Shown here: positions 13,001 to 21,969 of the stretch, piece after piece | How positions within the stretch are numbered: the first letter of the stretch is position 1 | How the letters are laid out: the number at the start of each line of letters is the position of its first letter | Assembly (NCBI GenBank): GCA_043808325.1 | Contig: JAZDEY010000083.1 | Span: 62,001 to 126,000 of the forward strand | Length of the DNA stretch: 64,000 bases | Reading direction: 5' to 3' | DNA from: JAZDEY01 sp043808325 [NCBI: Candidatus Eiseniibacteriota bacterium] | GTDB lineage: Bacteria > Arandabacterota > Arandabacteria > Arandabacterales | Notes under the pieces: model-generated | What the model saw: the letters and a program-made list of their open reading frames with translations, nothing else | What the model was told of the DNA's origin: nothing | The model's database searches: none | Program-made: the position numbers and the translations under genes

Positions 13001-14154
13001 GCCAGTGCCTCCATGCAGCGCTCATAGGCTTCTACCATTGGGCGCAGGCGGAACGTCTCAGCCCTGGCTTGACCTGTTTCAGCAAAGCCGCGCCGGAGGG
13101 CACTACCCTCAAGGACCTTGAGAATGCCCTCGGCCAAAGCGGTCTCATCTGCGACCGGCACGAGAACGCCGTACTTGCCGTTCTCCAAGAGCTCCTCAGG
13201 GCCGCAGGGACACCGCGTGCTCACGATGGGCACCCCCAGTGCCATCGCTTCAAGAAGCACTGTCGGAAGGGCTTCGCCCACGGAGGAAAGCACAAACACC
13301 GATGCCCGCGCTAGATACTTGTACGGATTGGCCTGCCTGCCCAGGAGAGCGACATCCCGATCGAGGTCGAGACTGCGTATAAGCGCCTCAAGATCCTGCC
13401 GCTTATCCCCTTCGCCGATGATCACGAGTTTGGCAGGCCGCCTGCGGACGAGATCTCTAAATGCCCGGATGAGGAACGTGAATCCTTTCTGATCGCTCAG
13501 GCGTCCGATGCCGATGATGATCGGTGGGCGCGCTGGCTGGCCGTCGTCAAACCATGGATGGTCCACGGTCTCCGAGGCCATGCGCCTGATGCCGTCCAGG
13601 TCGATGCCGTTATAGATCACCCTGATTCTATCGGGCTTTGCCCCGTGGTTCAAGGCCAGGTCACGGGCAACATCATGGGCGACCGGGATGATTAGGTCGG
13701 CGTGTCTGTAGCAATAACGGTGTGCCCACCGGCTGGGAAGGGAGGCAAGAGGTTTCTTTTCCCTGAGACTCCTCAAGGAGCCGGAAACATGGATGTGCTC
13801 GTTTATCACTATCGCAAACCGCCTTCTTGAGATCACCCGTGCCAGGTGCAGCACGATGCCCCAGGTGTGAAGCAGGCTCACGACCACGTCCGGCGACTCC
13901 CTTCGGATCACCTTTGCCAGTGCGATGCCGAGCCTCAACCAGTCAAGGACGAACCGCCTTCGCTTCGCCAGGTCGTGGACTGGGATATCGCTGGGAATTT
14001 CGTCGAGGAAGTGCGATTGGACATGCTCGAAAAACGCCAGGCTCGGCTTGAACCGAGACCGGTCCAGGTTCTGCAACAGGTTGAGCCAGATCCGTTCTCC
14101 CCCGCCGTCACCGAAGCGGGGTGTCACAAAGAGGACTCTCGCGGCTCTAGACAT
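12991..14154 (-). CDS. Glycosyltransferase family 4 (second of a tandem triplet)
   Basis: This 387-residue paralogue of both neighbours opens RVLFVTPRFGDGGGERIWLN and carries RIRVIYNGIDLDGI, IIGIGRLSDQKGFTFLIRAF, VIIGEGDKRQDLEALIRSLD, YKYLARASVFVLSS, GEALPTVLLEAMALG and STRCPCGPEELL. I started it at the ATG at 14154, which overlaps the upstream gene by 8 bases; the longer reading to 14409 is an out-of-frame shadow of that gene. It probably works on a different linkage of the same glycan. Its exact specificity is unknown. Confidence 0.92.
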   Translation of the reverse strand: MSRAARVLFVTPRFGDGGGERIWLNLLQNLDRSRFKPSLAFFEHVQSHFLDEIPSDIPVHDLAKRRRFVLDWLRLGIALAKVIRRESPDVVVSLLHTWGIVLHLARVISRRRFAIVINEHIHVSGSLRSLREKKPLASLPSRWAHRYCYRHADLIIPVAHDVARDLALNHGAKPDRIRVIYNGIDLDGIRRMASETVDHPWFDDGQPARPPIIIGIGRLSDQKGFTFLIRAFRDLVRRRPAKLVIIGEGDKRQDLEALIRSLDLDRDVALLGRQANPYKYLARASVFVLSSVGEALPTVLLEAMALGVPIVSTRCPCGPEELLENGKYGVLVPVADETALAEGILKVLEGSALRRGFAETGQARAETFRLRPMVEAYERCMEALACR

Positions 14155-15295
14155 ATTCCGAGAATGCCCTTTCGTATTCGCGGGTGATCGCCTTAACCGA
14201 AAAGTCCTGTGCCCTTTGCCTGCCGAGGCGCGACAGATTTTGCTGGAGATCCTTATCTTTGAGTACTCGCAGGATGGCTTGGGCCAGGGCGTCGACATCC
14301 TCCTGGGGAACCAGGAGGCCGCACTTGCCATCCTGCAGAATCTCGGTGGAGCCGGTGCATCTGGTGGCGACAACCGGGGTACCGACGGCGAGGGCTTCTT
14401 CGACCACATAAGGGCATCCCTCCGACAACGAGGGACACACGAATACCGTCGAGCGAGCCAGGTACTTGAAGGGATTGCTTCGGTACCCCAGTATGTCGGC
14501 CACGTCCTTTATCCCGAGGTCTTCAATCAACTTCTCGATTTCGGGGCGCTCGGGGCCATCGGCGACGATGATCAACCGGGCCGGGAGTTCGGCATTGACC
14601 CTGGCGAAAGCCTGGACCAAGAACCTGTTTCCCTTGTGCGGGGTGAGTCTGCCGACCCCTATCACGATGGGGAGCCCCTTGTTGAACCAGGGATGGTCCA
14701 CATCTTCCTTGGCCATGCTTTCAATCGATGCGGTGTCGAGAGGATTGAGAATCGGGCGCAACTTGGATCTGTCAGCGCCGAAGTTCCGATCGAAATCACG
14801 GGCGACGTCGTTCGAGCAGCATATCACCATGTCGGCGCATCGCAGGTAGACGTGCTTGTACAGAAACTCGACTATCCCGGCCCTGAGGGATTGCTCTTTG
14901 CGCAATACGTCGAGCCAGCATGAGATTCCGCCCTGTTCCTCAAGAATCAGCGCGGGCCTAAGCCCGCTCAGTCTCATCGCCAGGAGCGTGACAATGTGCC
15001 ACTCGTTCAGCATGCAGACGATGATGTCCGGTCTCTCCCTGCGAAGCACACTGCGCATCTTCCAGATCAATCCCGGCAGCTCGTAGCGGAACCGCTCTCG
15101 AAGGCCGAGGTCGATGTGTCTAACATGAGGCGGTATGAGATCGATGAAGTGGCTCTTGCGCACTCGCCAGCTCAGCAAGATCATTGCGAAGCGATCGGTA
15201 TCCAGATTGGCAAACAGATTGACCATGAAACGCTCGCCTCCGCCTTCTTCAAAGCAGGGCGTCACGAACAGCAGATTCGTCTTTGCGCGCGTCAT
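14147..15295 (-). CDS. Glycosyltransferase family 4 (third of a tandem triplet)
   Basis: This 382-residue GT-B enzyme is paralogous to the next two genes in the operon. It shows LLFVTPCFEEGGGERFMVNL, KLRPILNPLDTASI, VIGVGRLTPHKGNRFLVQAF, IVADGPERPEIEKLIEDLGI, KYLARSTVFVCPSLSEGCPY and ATRCTGSTEILQDG. The central part has several extra cysteines (MVICCSNDVARDF, LRCADMVICC) absent from its sisters. The ATG overlaps the methyltransferase stop as ATGA, with GAGG 8 bases upstream. It transfers an unknown sugar in repeat-unit assembly. Confidence 0.92.
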   Translation of the reverse strand: MTRAKTNLLFVTPCFEEGGGERFMVNLFANLDTDRFAMILLSWRVRKSHFIDLIPPHVRHIDLGLRERFRYELPGLIWKMRSVLRRERPDIIVCMLNEWHIVTLLAMRLSGLRPALILEEQGGISCWLDVLRKEQSLRAGIVEFLYKHVYLRCADMVICCSNDVARDFDRNFGADRSKLRPILNPLDTASIESMAKEDVDHPWFNKGLPIVIGVGRLTPHKGNRFLVQAFARVNAELPARLIIVADGPERPEIEKLIEDLGIKDVADILGYRSNPFKYLARSTVFVCPSLSEGCPYVVEEALAVGTPVVATRCTGSTEILQDGKCGLLVPQEDVDALAQAILRVLKDKDLQQNLSRLGRQRAQDFSVKAITREYERAFSEYV

Positions 15296-16233
15296 GCTTC
15301 CAACCTCGCTTCGATATACAGGTTGAAGGAAGGCCGGCGCGCAAGCAGGAAAAACGGGTAGAGTGGAAACCAGAGGAGCCGTGACGTCTTCATGATCAGC
15401 GTCCTCACGAACGTGCTCAAGACAGTGTCATCATATGTTTCAATGAGGTTGTTCTTGTAAAAGGCCGACCGCTTCTTCTGGCAGAGTCTGATCATGGGGC
15501 CGGTCACCGCGCTCAGTCGGGAGATGATCGTCCATTCCATCTCAAAGAACCCGAACCAATCCGTCTTCCATTGATGCAGCCGATTCACGTGGAAGCCGTT
15601 TCGCTGAAGAAGCTGTTCCACGGCATCGGCTGACCACCTGCTGAGATGGTTTGGGGGTCGGTCGATCGGGTCGCGGTGGGCGTACTTGCGGTTGCGGTTG
15701 GGTACGCTCAGAACAAGCACTCCCCCGGGCTTCAACAGGCCTTGAATGCACCGGACCAGACCGCTTGGATCCTCCACGTGCTCGAGTACTTCAAACAGGG
15801 TGACCGTGTCGAAGCGGCGATCCGGATAGCGGCGGGCGAACTCCTCCACCGAGGTTGCCGCCACGTCTGCGATCCCGTATTTGTAAGTCGCAGCCTTGAT
15901 GGCTTCCCGGTCTATGTCTATGCCGAAGGCGTCGTAGCGCCCCCGGGCTTGCTTGATGAAGAATCCGTCCCCACAGCCGACGTCAAGCAGAGCCTCGTCC
16001 GGGCGTGGCTTGCGCCTGAGAAAGAAGCGAGCGTTCGGGGTGAGGCCGCTGAGGCCCCTGATGCTGACATTGCGGCAGGCATAGGCTTGTTCGTGCTGGG
16101 CTACGTCAAGGCCCTTCATGGGTTCAGAGAACACGACATCGCAGGCCCCACAGTGGAGAAGTCTGAAATCGTTACATATCTCCACCAGCCGGTGATCTCC
16201 CTCATGCCCACATACGGGGCACGCAAGCATCAT
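15292..16233 (-). CDS. Zinc-ribbon class I SAM methyltransferase (paralogue A)
   Basis: This 313-residue protein has an N-terminal two-CxxC module (CPVCGHEGD, then LHCGACDVVFSEP) followed by a Rossmann methyltransferase domain: LLDVGCGDGFFIKQA (motif I), AFGIDIDREAI, FDTVTLFEVLEHVEDPSG and VLVLSVPNRNRKY. This fusion is common in glycan clusters, where it methylates sugars or a polyprenyl-linked intermediate. The ATG at 16233 overlaps the next gene's stop as ATGA and has AAGGAG 8 bases upstream. The C-terminal 90 residues contain WFGFFEMEW and a hydrophobic LLWFPLYPFFLLARRP stretch that may touch the membrane. It is a tandem duplicate of the gene before it. Confidence 0.9.
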   Translation of the reverse strand: MMLACPVCGHEGDHRLVEICNDFRLLHCGACDVVFSEPMKGLDVAQHEQAYACRNVSIRGLSGLTPNARFFLRRKPRPDEALLDVGCGDGFFIKQARGRYDAFGIDIDREAIKAATYKYGIADVAATSVEEFARRYPDRRFDTVTLFEVLEHVEDPSGLVRCIQGLLKPGGVLVLSVPNRNRKYAHRDPIDRPPNHLSRWSADAVEQLLQRNGFHVNRLHQWKTDWFGFFEMEWTIISRLSAVTGPMIRLCQKKRSAFYKNNLIETYDDTVLSTFVRTLIMKTSRLLWFPLYPFFLLARRPSFNLYIEARLEA

Positions 16234-17282
16234 TGCTGTTGCTCCTTCCTGGCGGCCATAAGCCAGAGTCCGTACGAGGGCCGTCGGCTTATCCGGAACG
16301 GCACCCACAGGGGGAACCACAGGAGCGACGAGATCCGTTTCAGACCCAATTTGAGGGCCCGACTGATCGGGGTGTCCTCACGGACTACCCGGCTCTGGCC
16401 GTCTTCGAGACTCACGGCGCGTTTCCGCTGTAGGGTGCGAATCACGGGAGCAATTACCGACCTGAATCGGTAGATCAGGATGTCTTCGGATTCGTAAAAC
16501 CCGTACCAGTCCGATCGCCTGCTATAGAGCGTGATCACCTCAAAGCCCTGGCGCGTGATGAAATTCCTGAGGGCCGTGTCGTTCCATCTGGTCATGTGAT
16601 TGGGCGGGTAGTCGGCTATTCCGAGCTTGTCCTCGTCGAAGGATTTCCGCTCTCGATTGGGGACGCTGACGACGAGCAGGCCGCCCGGCGCCAGAAGTCT
16701 CTTCAGCACCTTCATGTGTCCAATGGGATCGTCGAGGTGTTCGAGAACTTCAAACATGGTTATTACATCGAAGCGGCGGCCGGCGAAGGCCACGGCAAAC
16801 TCTTTCAGGCCCAATGGGTGGACGTCCGAGATTTGGTACATGTCCCTGGCCGTCGCGATGGCTTCCCCGTCTATGTCGATGCCGGTGACTTCATAGTTGC
16901 GCCTCGCGTAGTGGAGGAAAAGGCCCTCGCCGCAGCCCGCGTCAAGCAGCCGGCCGCCGGCGGCGGGATTCTTCTTGAGGAACAGCCGGCCATTGTGGGA
17001 AACGCCCTCCCACCCTTTGTGAACGATCTTCCTCTCGACGTATATCGCATCCAGGCATGCACACCCGTGAGCACGCGGATTCTCGTAGAAACCCGATCCG
17101 GCAGGGGTCATCGGATCGGCGAAGACGACGTCGCAGGCAGGACAGTGATAGAGAATGTACGCTTCCCATCTCTCCAATTCCCGGCAAGGTGACGTCACTT
17201 CACAGACCGGGCAGCGCAAGTCTCTCGGTCCCGAGCAATGCGTCTCTCTCGCCTCGAGCGGCAGTTGCAGTTCTAGCGGCAT
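16230..17282 (-). CDS. Zinc-ribbon class I SAM methyltransferase (paralogue B)
   Basis: This 350-residue paralogue of the next gene has the same plan: a CxxC pair (RCPVCEVTS and HCPACDVVFADP), motif I LLDAGCGEGLFLHYA, VTGIDIDGEAI, FDVITMFEVLEHLDDPIG, LVVSVPNRERKS, then WYGFYESEDILIYRF and LLWFPLWVPFRISRRP. Both copies keep the PPNH.(T/S)RW segment, as does a third methyltransferase at 27025. That segment therefore marks a subfamily recruited repeatedly by this cluster. The start at 17282 overlaps the GT2 gene by 10 bases. The substrate is probably a sugar or carrier-linked sugar (inference). Confidence 0.9.
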   Translation of the reverse strand: MPLELQLPLEARETHCSGPRDLRCPVCEVTSPCRELERWEAYILYHCPACDVVFADPMTPAGSGFYENPRAHGCACLDAIYVERKIVHKGWEGVSHNGRLFLKKNPAAGGRLLDAGCGEGLFLHYARRNYEVTGIDIDGEAIATARDMYQISDVHPLGLKEFAVAFAGRRFDVITMFEVLEHLDDPIGHMKVLKRLLAPGGLLVVSVPNRERKSFDEDKLGIADYPPNHMTRWNDTALRNFITRQGFEVITLYSRRSDWYGFYESEDILIYRFRSVIAPVIRTLQRKRAVSLEDGQSRVVREDTPISRALKLGLKRISSLLWFPLWVPFRISRRPSYGLWLMAARKEQQQ

Positions 17283-18307
17283 GATCGCGCGAGCTCCTGC
17301 CGGTCTTCCGCACTCTCATCCACCTGGGGCTGGCCGCCGCTCGGCGCCGGGGACCCATTTCGGCTGAGCGCCCGCATCCGCCGTAGACGCTCGACCATGA
17401 ACGGCGGTAGCGCCGTCCGCAGGGCGAGGCCGGAGAAGGCAGGTTCCATCAGCGCGCCCGCGGGGGCCAGCCTGAAAGCCCCGGCAAGATGAGATCGGGC
17501 GGTTTTGCGGTCCCCTCCGGCATAATGGTCTCCCGCCAGGGCAATGTGCAGGTTCCTCACAGCCTTGCGCTTCCAGACCGGGCCCTTCCAGTCAATCAAG
17601 TCCAGCAGAAGTAAGTGCTTCGCGTGAACCTTAATGTAGACCTGTGCGAGATTCGGAGGCTTGACCAGATCGTCCCGATCCATGCGGTAAAGGCAAAGAG
17701 GCCCCCCGCCCACCGAGCCGATCCCGAACCGCAGGGCGATCCTGAGATAAAGATCAAGGTCCTCCCTGGGGTCGAGTGCCGGGTCATACAATCCGACGAC
17801 ATCAAAGGTCTGCCGCGGGATCATGGTTGTCGACGTGTACATCGCATGATGCAGCAGCAGCTCTTCATAGGCTTCACCCTTGGACCGCTGCAGGGCGAAC
17901 CCGGCTTGAAAGACACGAGTCACCTCGGCCATTGGGTTTCCGTCTTCATCGATCACCTCAACCGGACCGTGCACCAGCCCGAGATCCGGATGCCGCTCCA
18001 GCTCGGCAATCTGCCGTTCGAGCGTATCCGGCAGCCACATGTCGTCGGAATCCAAGAAGGCACAGTAACGACCGTTTGCGATAATGATGCCGTGGTTGCG
18101 GGCCGCTGATCTTCCGCGCTGCGTCTGGTGGCGATACTTGATCCGGGCGCCGTATCCGGCGAGACGATCCGCCGTGTTGTCGGTGGACCCGTCGTCTATC
18201 ACAAGGATTTCGAAGTCGCGGAAGGTCTGAGCCAGCACGCTCTCTACCGCTTTGCATACGAGCGGTGCCCGATTGTGCGTTGGGATGATGACGCTGACTT
18301 CACACAT
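17273..18307 (-). CDS. Glycosyltransferase family 2
   Basis: This inverting GT-A glycosyltransferase has 344 residues from the ATG at 18307. It opens VSVIIPTHNRAPLVCKAVES and has ILVIDDGSTDNTADRL, the nucleotide site GRSAARNHGI and the metal-binding FLDSDDMWLPDT (DxD-like). DPREDLDLYLRIAL is the ED catalytic-base region. The C-terminal 80 residues are Arg/Ala-rich with no membrane helix, so it is a soluble transferase rather than a processive synthase. The longer reading to 18403 overlaps the GT4 upstream and is not preferred. It overlaps that gene by 8 bases. Confidence 0.92.
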   Translation of the reverse strand: MCEVSVIIPTHNRAPLVCKAVESVLAQTFRDFEILVIDDGSTDNTADRLAGYGARIKYRHQTQRGRSAARNHGIIIANGRYCAFLDSDDMWLPDTLERQIAELERHPDLGLVHGPVEVIDEDGNPMAEVTRVFQAGFALQRSKGEAYEELLLHHAMYTSTTMIPRQTFDVVGLYDPALDPREDLDLYLRIALRFGIGSVGGGPLCLYRMDRDDLVKPPNLAQVYIKVHAKHLLLLDLIDWKGPVWKRKAVRNLHIALAGDHYAGGDRKTARSHLAGAFRLAPAGALMEPAFSGLALRTALPPFMVERLRRMRALSRNGSPAPSGGQPQVDESAEDRQELARSCR

Positions 18308-19448
18308 GTTCCCGGTTTGCCTTGCTCTTGCAGTTGCTCTTGCTCTGCTCGTAGATGCGACTGTACATGTCGATGTAATCCTTCTTGAGATTTGACCAGT
18401 CAAACCGTTGACAGGCTTGCCCTCTCAGGGACTCCCCGAGTCGCCGCGTTCCTTCTCCGTCGGCCGAAAGATGTCTCAGTCTCGCCGCCAGGGCCCCGGG
18501 CTTCTCCATGTCCACATGACAGGAATGGTGGCCCGCCAGCCACCGGAAGTGTTCGTTGTCGTGCATCAGCACGGGCAGGCCGGAGCACATGGCTTCCACG
18601 ATTCCCAAGCCGAATCCTTCAGTCAGTGAAGCACTGACGACGACGTCGGCTAATCCATATAACTCTGCGATCTCACCATAGAGAGGCCGAGTGATCAGCT
18701 TGTGGCGCGTGGGCAGGCGATCGGCAGCCATCGCGACGAGGGAAGGATCCTCGAGGTGCCCCACCACAACCAAGAAGCACTCGGGACCGAGCTTCGCAGT
18801 CTCTTCGATCAAATAGTCCACGCGCTTATGGCGGCGATTAAGGGCCGCTACAGCCAGAATCACGAATTTGTCCTGAGGGATATCCCACTTGCGGCGGAGT
18901 TCCAGCCGGTCGGATGGGCTCTGGTATGCCTTCGCATTGACGCCCAAGGGGATCAGTGCCATTCTCTCCTCGGCAAAGCCGCTCAACAGGCATTGGCCGT
19001 GCTGCACCGGACTCGCGTGGTGAACGTAGTTTGCCCGCGCACAATGCTCGGGCGGCAGCGCGATGGCGTTTGTCAGCAGGGTCTTGAACCTGAATTCAAA
19101 CCTGAATGCGGACCGAGCATGGAAATAGAGATTCCCAAGTGTCGGGTCCACGTAGTGGAGAATGTCATACCTGCTGCTGATGAGGTGCGGCAGAAGGGCA
19201 GCCCCGAATGAGAGCACCTCGTAGTAGTAGGCATCACGATATCCGTCACTCTTGACAAACGGCATGTGGCGGAACCAGCCGTCGCGACGCAGGTTTGGGA
19301 TGACAACTTCGCCTTCCGCGCTCTTTCCTCCTCCCTTGAAGAGAGTAATATCCACGTCGTCCCTGAGAAGCCGGAAGAGCTCCTCGGTGAACTTCTCGTA
19401 TCCGCGCCTCACGTTACCGAGGCCGGTGCAAACAAGTGCGATTCTCAT
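18300..19448 (-). CDS. Glycosyltransferase family 4
   Basis: This 382-residue GT-B enzyme starts at RIALVCTGLGNVRRGYEKFT; the ATG at 19448 overlaps the previous stop as ATGA. It has MALIPLGVNAKAY, VILAVAALNRRHKRVDYLIE, VVVGHLEDPSLVAMAADRL, ITRPLYGEIAELYGLADVVV, the SLTEGFGLGIVEAMCSG donor motif and LPVLMHDNEHFRWL. The C-terminus ends in a Lys/Ser/Asn-rich tail (QSKSNCKSKANREHV). The role is one glycosyl transfer in glycan assembly, specificity unknown. Confidence 0.9.
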   Translation of the reverse strand: MRIALVCTGLGNVRRGYEKFTEELFRLLRDDVDITLFKGGGKSAEGEVVIPNLRRDGWFRHMPFVKSDGYRDAYYYEVLSFGAALLPHLISSRYDILHYVDPTLGNLYFHARSAFRFEFRFKTLLTNAIALPPEHCARANYVHHASPVQHGQCLLSGFAEERMALIPLGVNAKAYQSPSDRLELRRKWDIPQDKFVILAVAALNRRHKRVDYLIEETAKLGPECFLVVVGHLEDPSLVAMAADRLPTRHKLITRPLYGEIAELYGLADVVVSASLTEGFGLGIVEAMCSGLPVLMHDNEHFRWLAGHHSCHVDMEKPGALAARLRHLSADGEGTRRLGESLRGQACQRFDWSNLKKDYIDMYSRIYEQSKSNCKSKANREHV

Positions 19449-20647
19449 TGCGCCCGGCCTCGATCGGAGGCTTGCAGCTTCGAGTAGAAAGCCTCCAGGT
19501 TTGCGCTGTGGATGCGCCATGAAAGAACGTTCTCTGCAACCCCTCTGGCGGCCCGCGAGCACTGCCGGCGCAAGCTTGCATCCTTGGCAAGCACCATTAT
19601 CTTCTCGGCGAAATCCTCGGGCGATCCATCTGCCAGAAGGCCGACGGGGTAGCTCTTCATGAAATGCCCTACTTCTCCCACGGCACTCGCTACAATCGGC
19701 CTGCCGGCAGCTAAGTAATCTCCAAACTTGTTAGGAAATCTGAACCTGTTGGTCTTGCTGTCTGAGAGCGGGAGCAGTGCGATGTCCCCTGCAGCGAGGA
19801 AACGTGCGAAGCCCGGCATTGGAACGAAGCCAAGATGGACGATGGCATCCTCAGCCAGTCCAAGATCCTTCCGCTTGGCTTCGACGATCCCGCTCGCGAG
19901 TCCGCTGAGCAGCAGCTTCACAGGGAGCCGTTGCCTCACGATACTCAACGCAGTCAGCATGGTTGTCAGGTCGCGGTCGGGTACGGTGAAGCCGGAATAG
20001 ACCAGCATGATGCCCTGAAGGTCAAGACCGAGCGCCCGACGGGCTTCGTCCTGTGGAACCAAAGTGATGTTCTCAACATCAGCACCTGCCGGCAGGTAAA
20101 GGGTGCGCTCTTTGGGAATCCCGAGCGAGACTGTCCGGTCGAGCAGGGCCCTGCTGATCGCCGTCACGCCGCCGGCATCCAGCCGGGCGTGCTTCTCGAG
20201 CCAGGCCTCCATCCGATACCTCAGCCGCGGCACCCCCGGGTTTTCCAAATCCCCGAACCAGCCGCCGTCCGTCCAGAGATCGTCCCAGTCGTTGACAAAT
20301 AGGCTGGCACGCTTAAACGTCTTTGCAGCTCTCCATGGCAGGTATCCGCTGAGGTGATGAGAGAACAGGTGGATCACGTCGTATCTGTTTGTAAGCAAGT
20401 GGCCCATTCGGGCCAGGATGTCCGACGGCAGCCTGTCGTTGCCAAACCATCGCATGCCCCAGAACCTTGGCATCTCGAGAACTCGAATCCCGTTAATCTC
20501 TCTCATCTCGGTCCTGACTCTCGATCGCTCCGAGATCTTCACGACGGTTACGGCGTGGCCCCGTCGGCCCAACTCCTTGGCAAGCTCCTGGCAACGTACG
20601 AATGTCCCTCCGTATGTCAGTGCAGAGCATAGGAACAGAATCTTCAT
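19445..20647 (-). CDS. Glycosyltransferase family 4
   Basis: This 400-residue GT-B enzyme opens KILFLCSALTYGGTFVRCQE. Donor-side marks are YLPAGADVENITLV, LGLDLQGIMLVYSGFTVPDR, LGFVPMPGFARFLAAGDIAL, NRFRFPNKFGDYLAAG and RPIVASAVGEV. The ATG at 20647 gives the usual N-terminus. A TTG at 20671 would overlap the previous stop as TTGA, the same arrangement used by three other genes here, and would add eight residues, so either start is possible. Sugar specificity is unknown. Confidence 0.89.
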   Translation of the reverse strand: MKILFLCSALTYGGTFVRCQELAKELGRRGHAVTVVKISERSRVRTEMREINGIRVLEMPRFWGMRWFGNDRLPSDILARMGHLLTNRYDVIHLFSHHLSGYLPWRAAKTFKRASLFVNDWDDLWTDGGWFGDLENPGVPRLRYRMEAWLEKHARLDAGGVTAISRALLDRTVSLGIPKERTLYLPAGADVENITLVPQDEARRALGLDLQGIMLVYSGFTVPDRDLTTMLTALSIVRQRLPVKLLLSGLASGIVEAKRKDLGLAEDAIVHLGFVPMPGFARFLAAGDIALLPLSDSKTNRFRFPNKFGDYLAAGRPIVASAVGEVGHFMKSYPVGLLADGSPEDFAEKIMVLAKDASLRRQCSRAARGVAENVLSWRIHSANLEAFYSKLQASDRGRAQ

Positions 20648-20667
20648 GGGCTCGATTCGTGGCTCAG

Positions 20668-21969
20668 TCAACGAGCGCCCGACTTACCCGTCCAGATGGA
20701 CTGGCCGACCCGGCCGGATGTCTCGATCGACTCTATGCACTCCTGGACGGCTGTCTTGACCTGGTCGACCGTAATGCCCGACATACAGAGTGGCCGGTCG
20801 TGAAGGCATTTCCCGCAGCGGTCGATATGGTCTGCCCGGAAACACGGACTGCAGGGAAGTGTCGACGATACGATCCTGTGGCCGCTACCCCATGGTCCGA
20901 ACCGATGGGGGCAACTCGAACCGAAGAGAGCCACAACCGGTGCTCCCGAGGCCGCAGCCAGATGCATGAGGCCGGTGTCGCCGCCCACGTAGAGAGCGCA
21001 CCTCTTGATGACTGCTCCCGCCTGCCTCAGCGAGGTCATGCCTATGGTGTTGATGACGGATCGATCAAGAGCCATCTGCATTTGCCGCCCAAGAGGCAGA
21101 TCCCGGGGCCCGCCGACCAGGACAATTCGCGCGTCATGCTCGGCCTGGAGCCACCTGGCGAGTTCGATGAAACGATCGGTCGGCCACTTCTTGAGAACGG
21201 AATTCCCGCCCGAAGGGCCGAGGGCCACAACCAGGTCATCAGTCTTGACATCTCTTTCTATGAGCGTCATACCTGCATACGCCTCATCCCGGCCTCGAAG
21301 GCACACCTCCAACTCCTTCTTCTTGATCTCTCCACCCAGAGCCACGATCACATCGAGGCTACGCTCGACCTCATGCTTGATGCCGTCACCGTTGAGCACC
21401 TGGGTGTATAAGATGTCGAGGCCCGCCTTTGAGTCCTTCTTGCCGGTGGCCAGGCGTTCGGGGTAGCCCACCCTGCGTCCCGCACCGCTAAAGTAGGCAA
21501 GCACGGCGGCATTGTAATGATCGGTGTCCCAGCGGGGCGAGATTGCCAGATCGAACCTGTGCCGCATGAGGTGGCGGCCCGCCAAGCGTAGCGCTCGTCC
21601 GTGCCGTCTGAGTAAGCCGAAGCGCCCGTTTGCACGGCCGTCGTATACGAGAACCTCATTGACGACGGGGCAGCGCTCGACAAGATTGAAGACTGTCGGG
21701 TTTACCACCAGAGTGATCCAGGCCTCCTTGAGATTGTGTCTGAGTTCCCGCAAGAAGGGAGTAGTCATTACCATGTCCCCGATCTCGTCAAGGCGAACCA
21801 CGAGAACGCTCTTGACCCCGGACAGGTCGAGCCCTCCGGCGTTGCGACGTCTGCCGAGAAGCTGGAACAACGGTTCCCCAGCAAGATAAGCCGCCTGGGG
21901 TGAGACCAGTCCATTCTCGATGTCTCTCGCGGCATTCCCTATGCGTTTCCTTATACGCTGACTGAACAC
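20668..21969 (-). CDS. Glycosyltransferase family 9 (heptosyltransferase-like)
   Basis: This 433-residue protein has the ADP-heptose:LPS heptosyltransferase fold. It shows VKSVLVVRLDEIGDMVMTTP, LAISPRWDTDHYN, VVALGPSGGNSVLKKWP, ARIVLVGGPRDLPLGRQMQ, LYVGGDTGLMHLAAASG and APVVALFGSSCPHRFGPWGS. Near the C-terminus is a cysteine-rich block (CSPCFRADHIDRCGKCLHD) seen in many GT9 proteins outside the enterobacteria. The start is GTG at 21969 with GAGG 8 bases upstream, overlapping the pyruvyltransferase-like gene by 19 bases. It may add heptose or another sugar; membership of a capsule-type cluster does not by itself indicate an LPS core. Confidence 0.9.
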   Translation of the reverse strand: MFSQRIRKRIGNAARDIENGLVSPQAAYLAGEPLFQLLGRRRNAGGLDLSGVKSVLVVRLDEIGDMVMTTPFLRELRHNLKEAWITLVVNPTVFNLVERCPVVNEVLVYDGRANGRFGLLRRHGRALRLAGRHLMRHRFDLAISPRWDTDHYNAAVLAYFSGAGRRVGYPERLATGKKDSKAGLDILYTQVLNGDGIKHEVERSLDVIVALGGEIKKKELEVCLRGRDEAYAGMTLIERDVKTDDLVVALGPSGGNSVLKKWPTDRFIELARWLQAEHDARIVLVGGPRDLPLGRQMQMALDRSVINTIGMTSLRQAGAVIKRCALYVGGDTGLMHLAAASGAPVVALFGSSCPHRFGPWGSGHRIVSSTLPCSPCFRADHIDRCGKCLHDRPLCMSGITVDQVKTAVQECIESIETSGRVGQSIWTGKSGAR

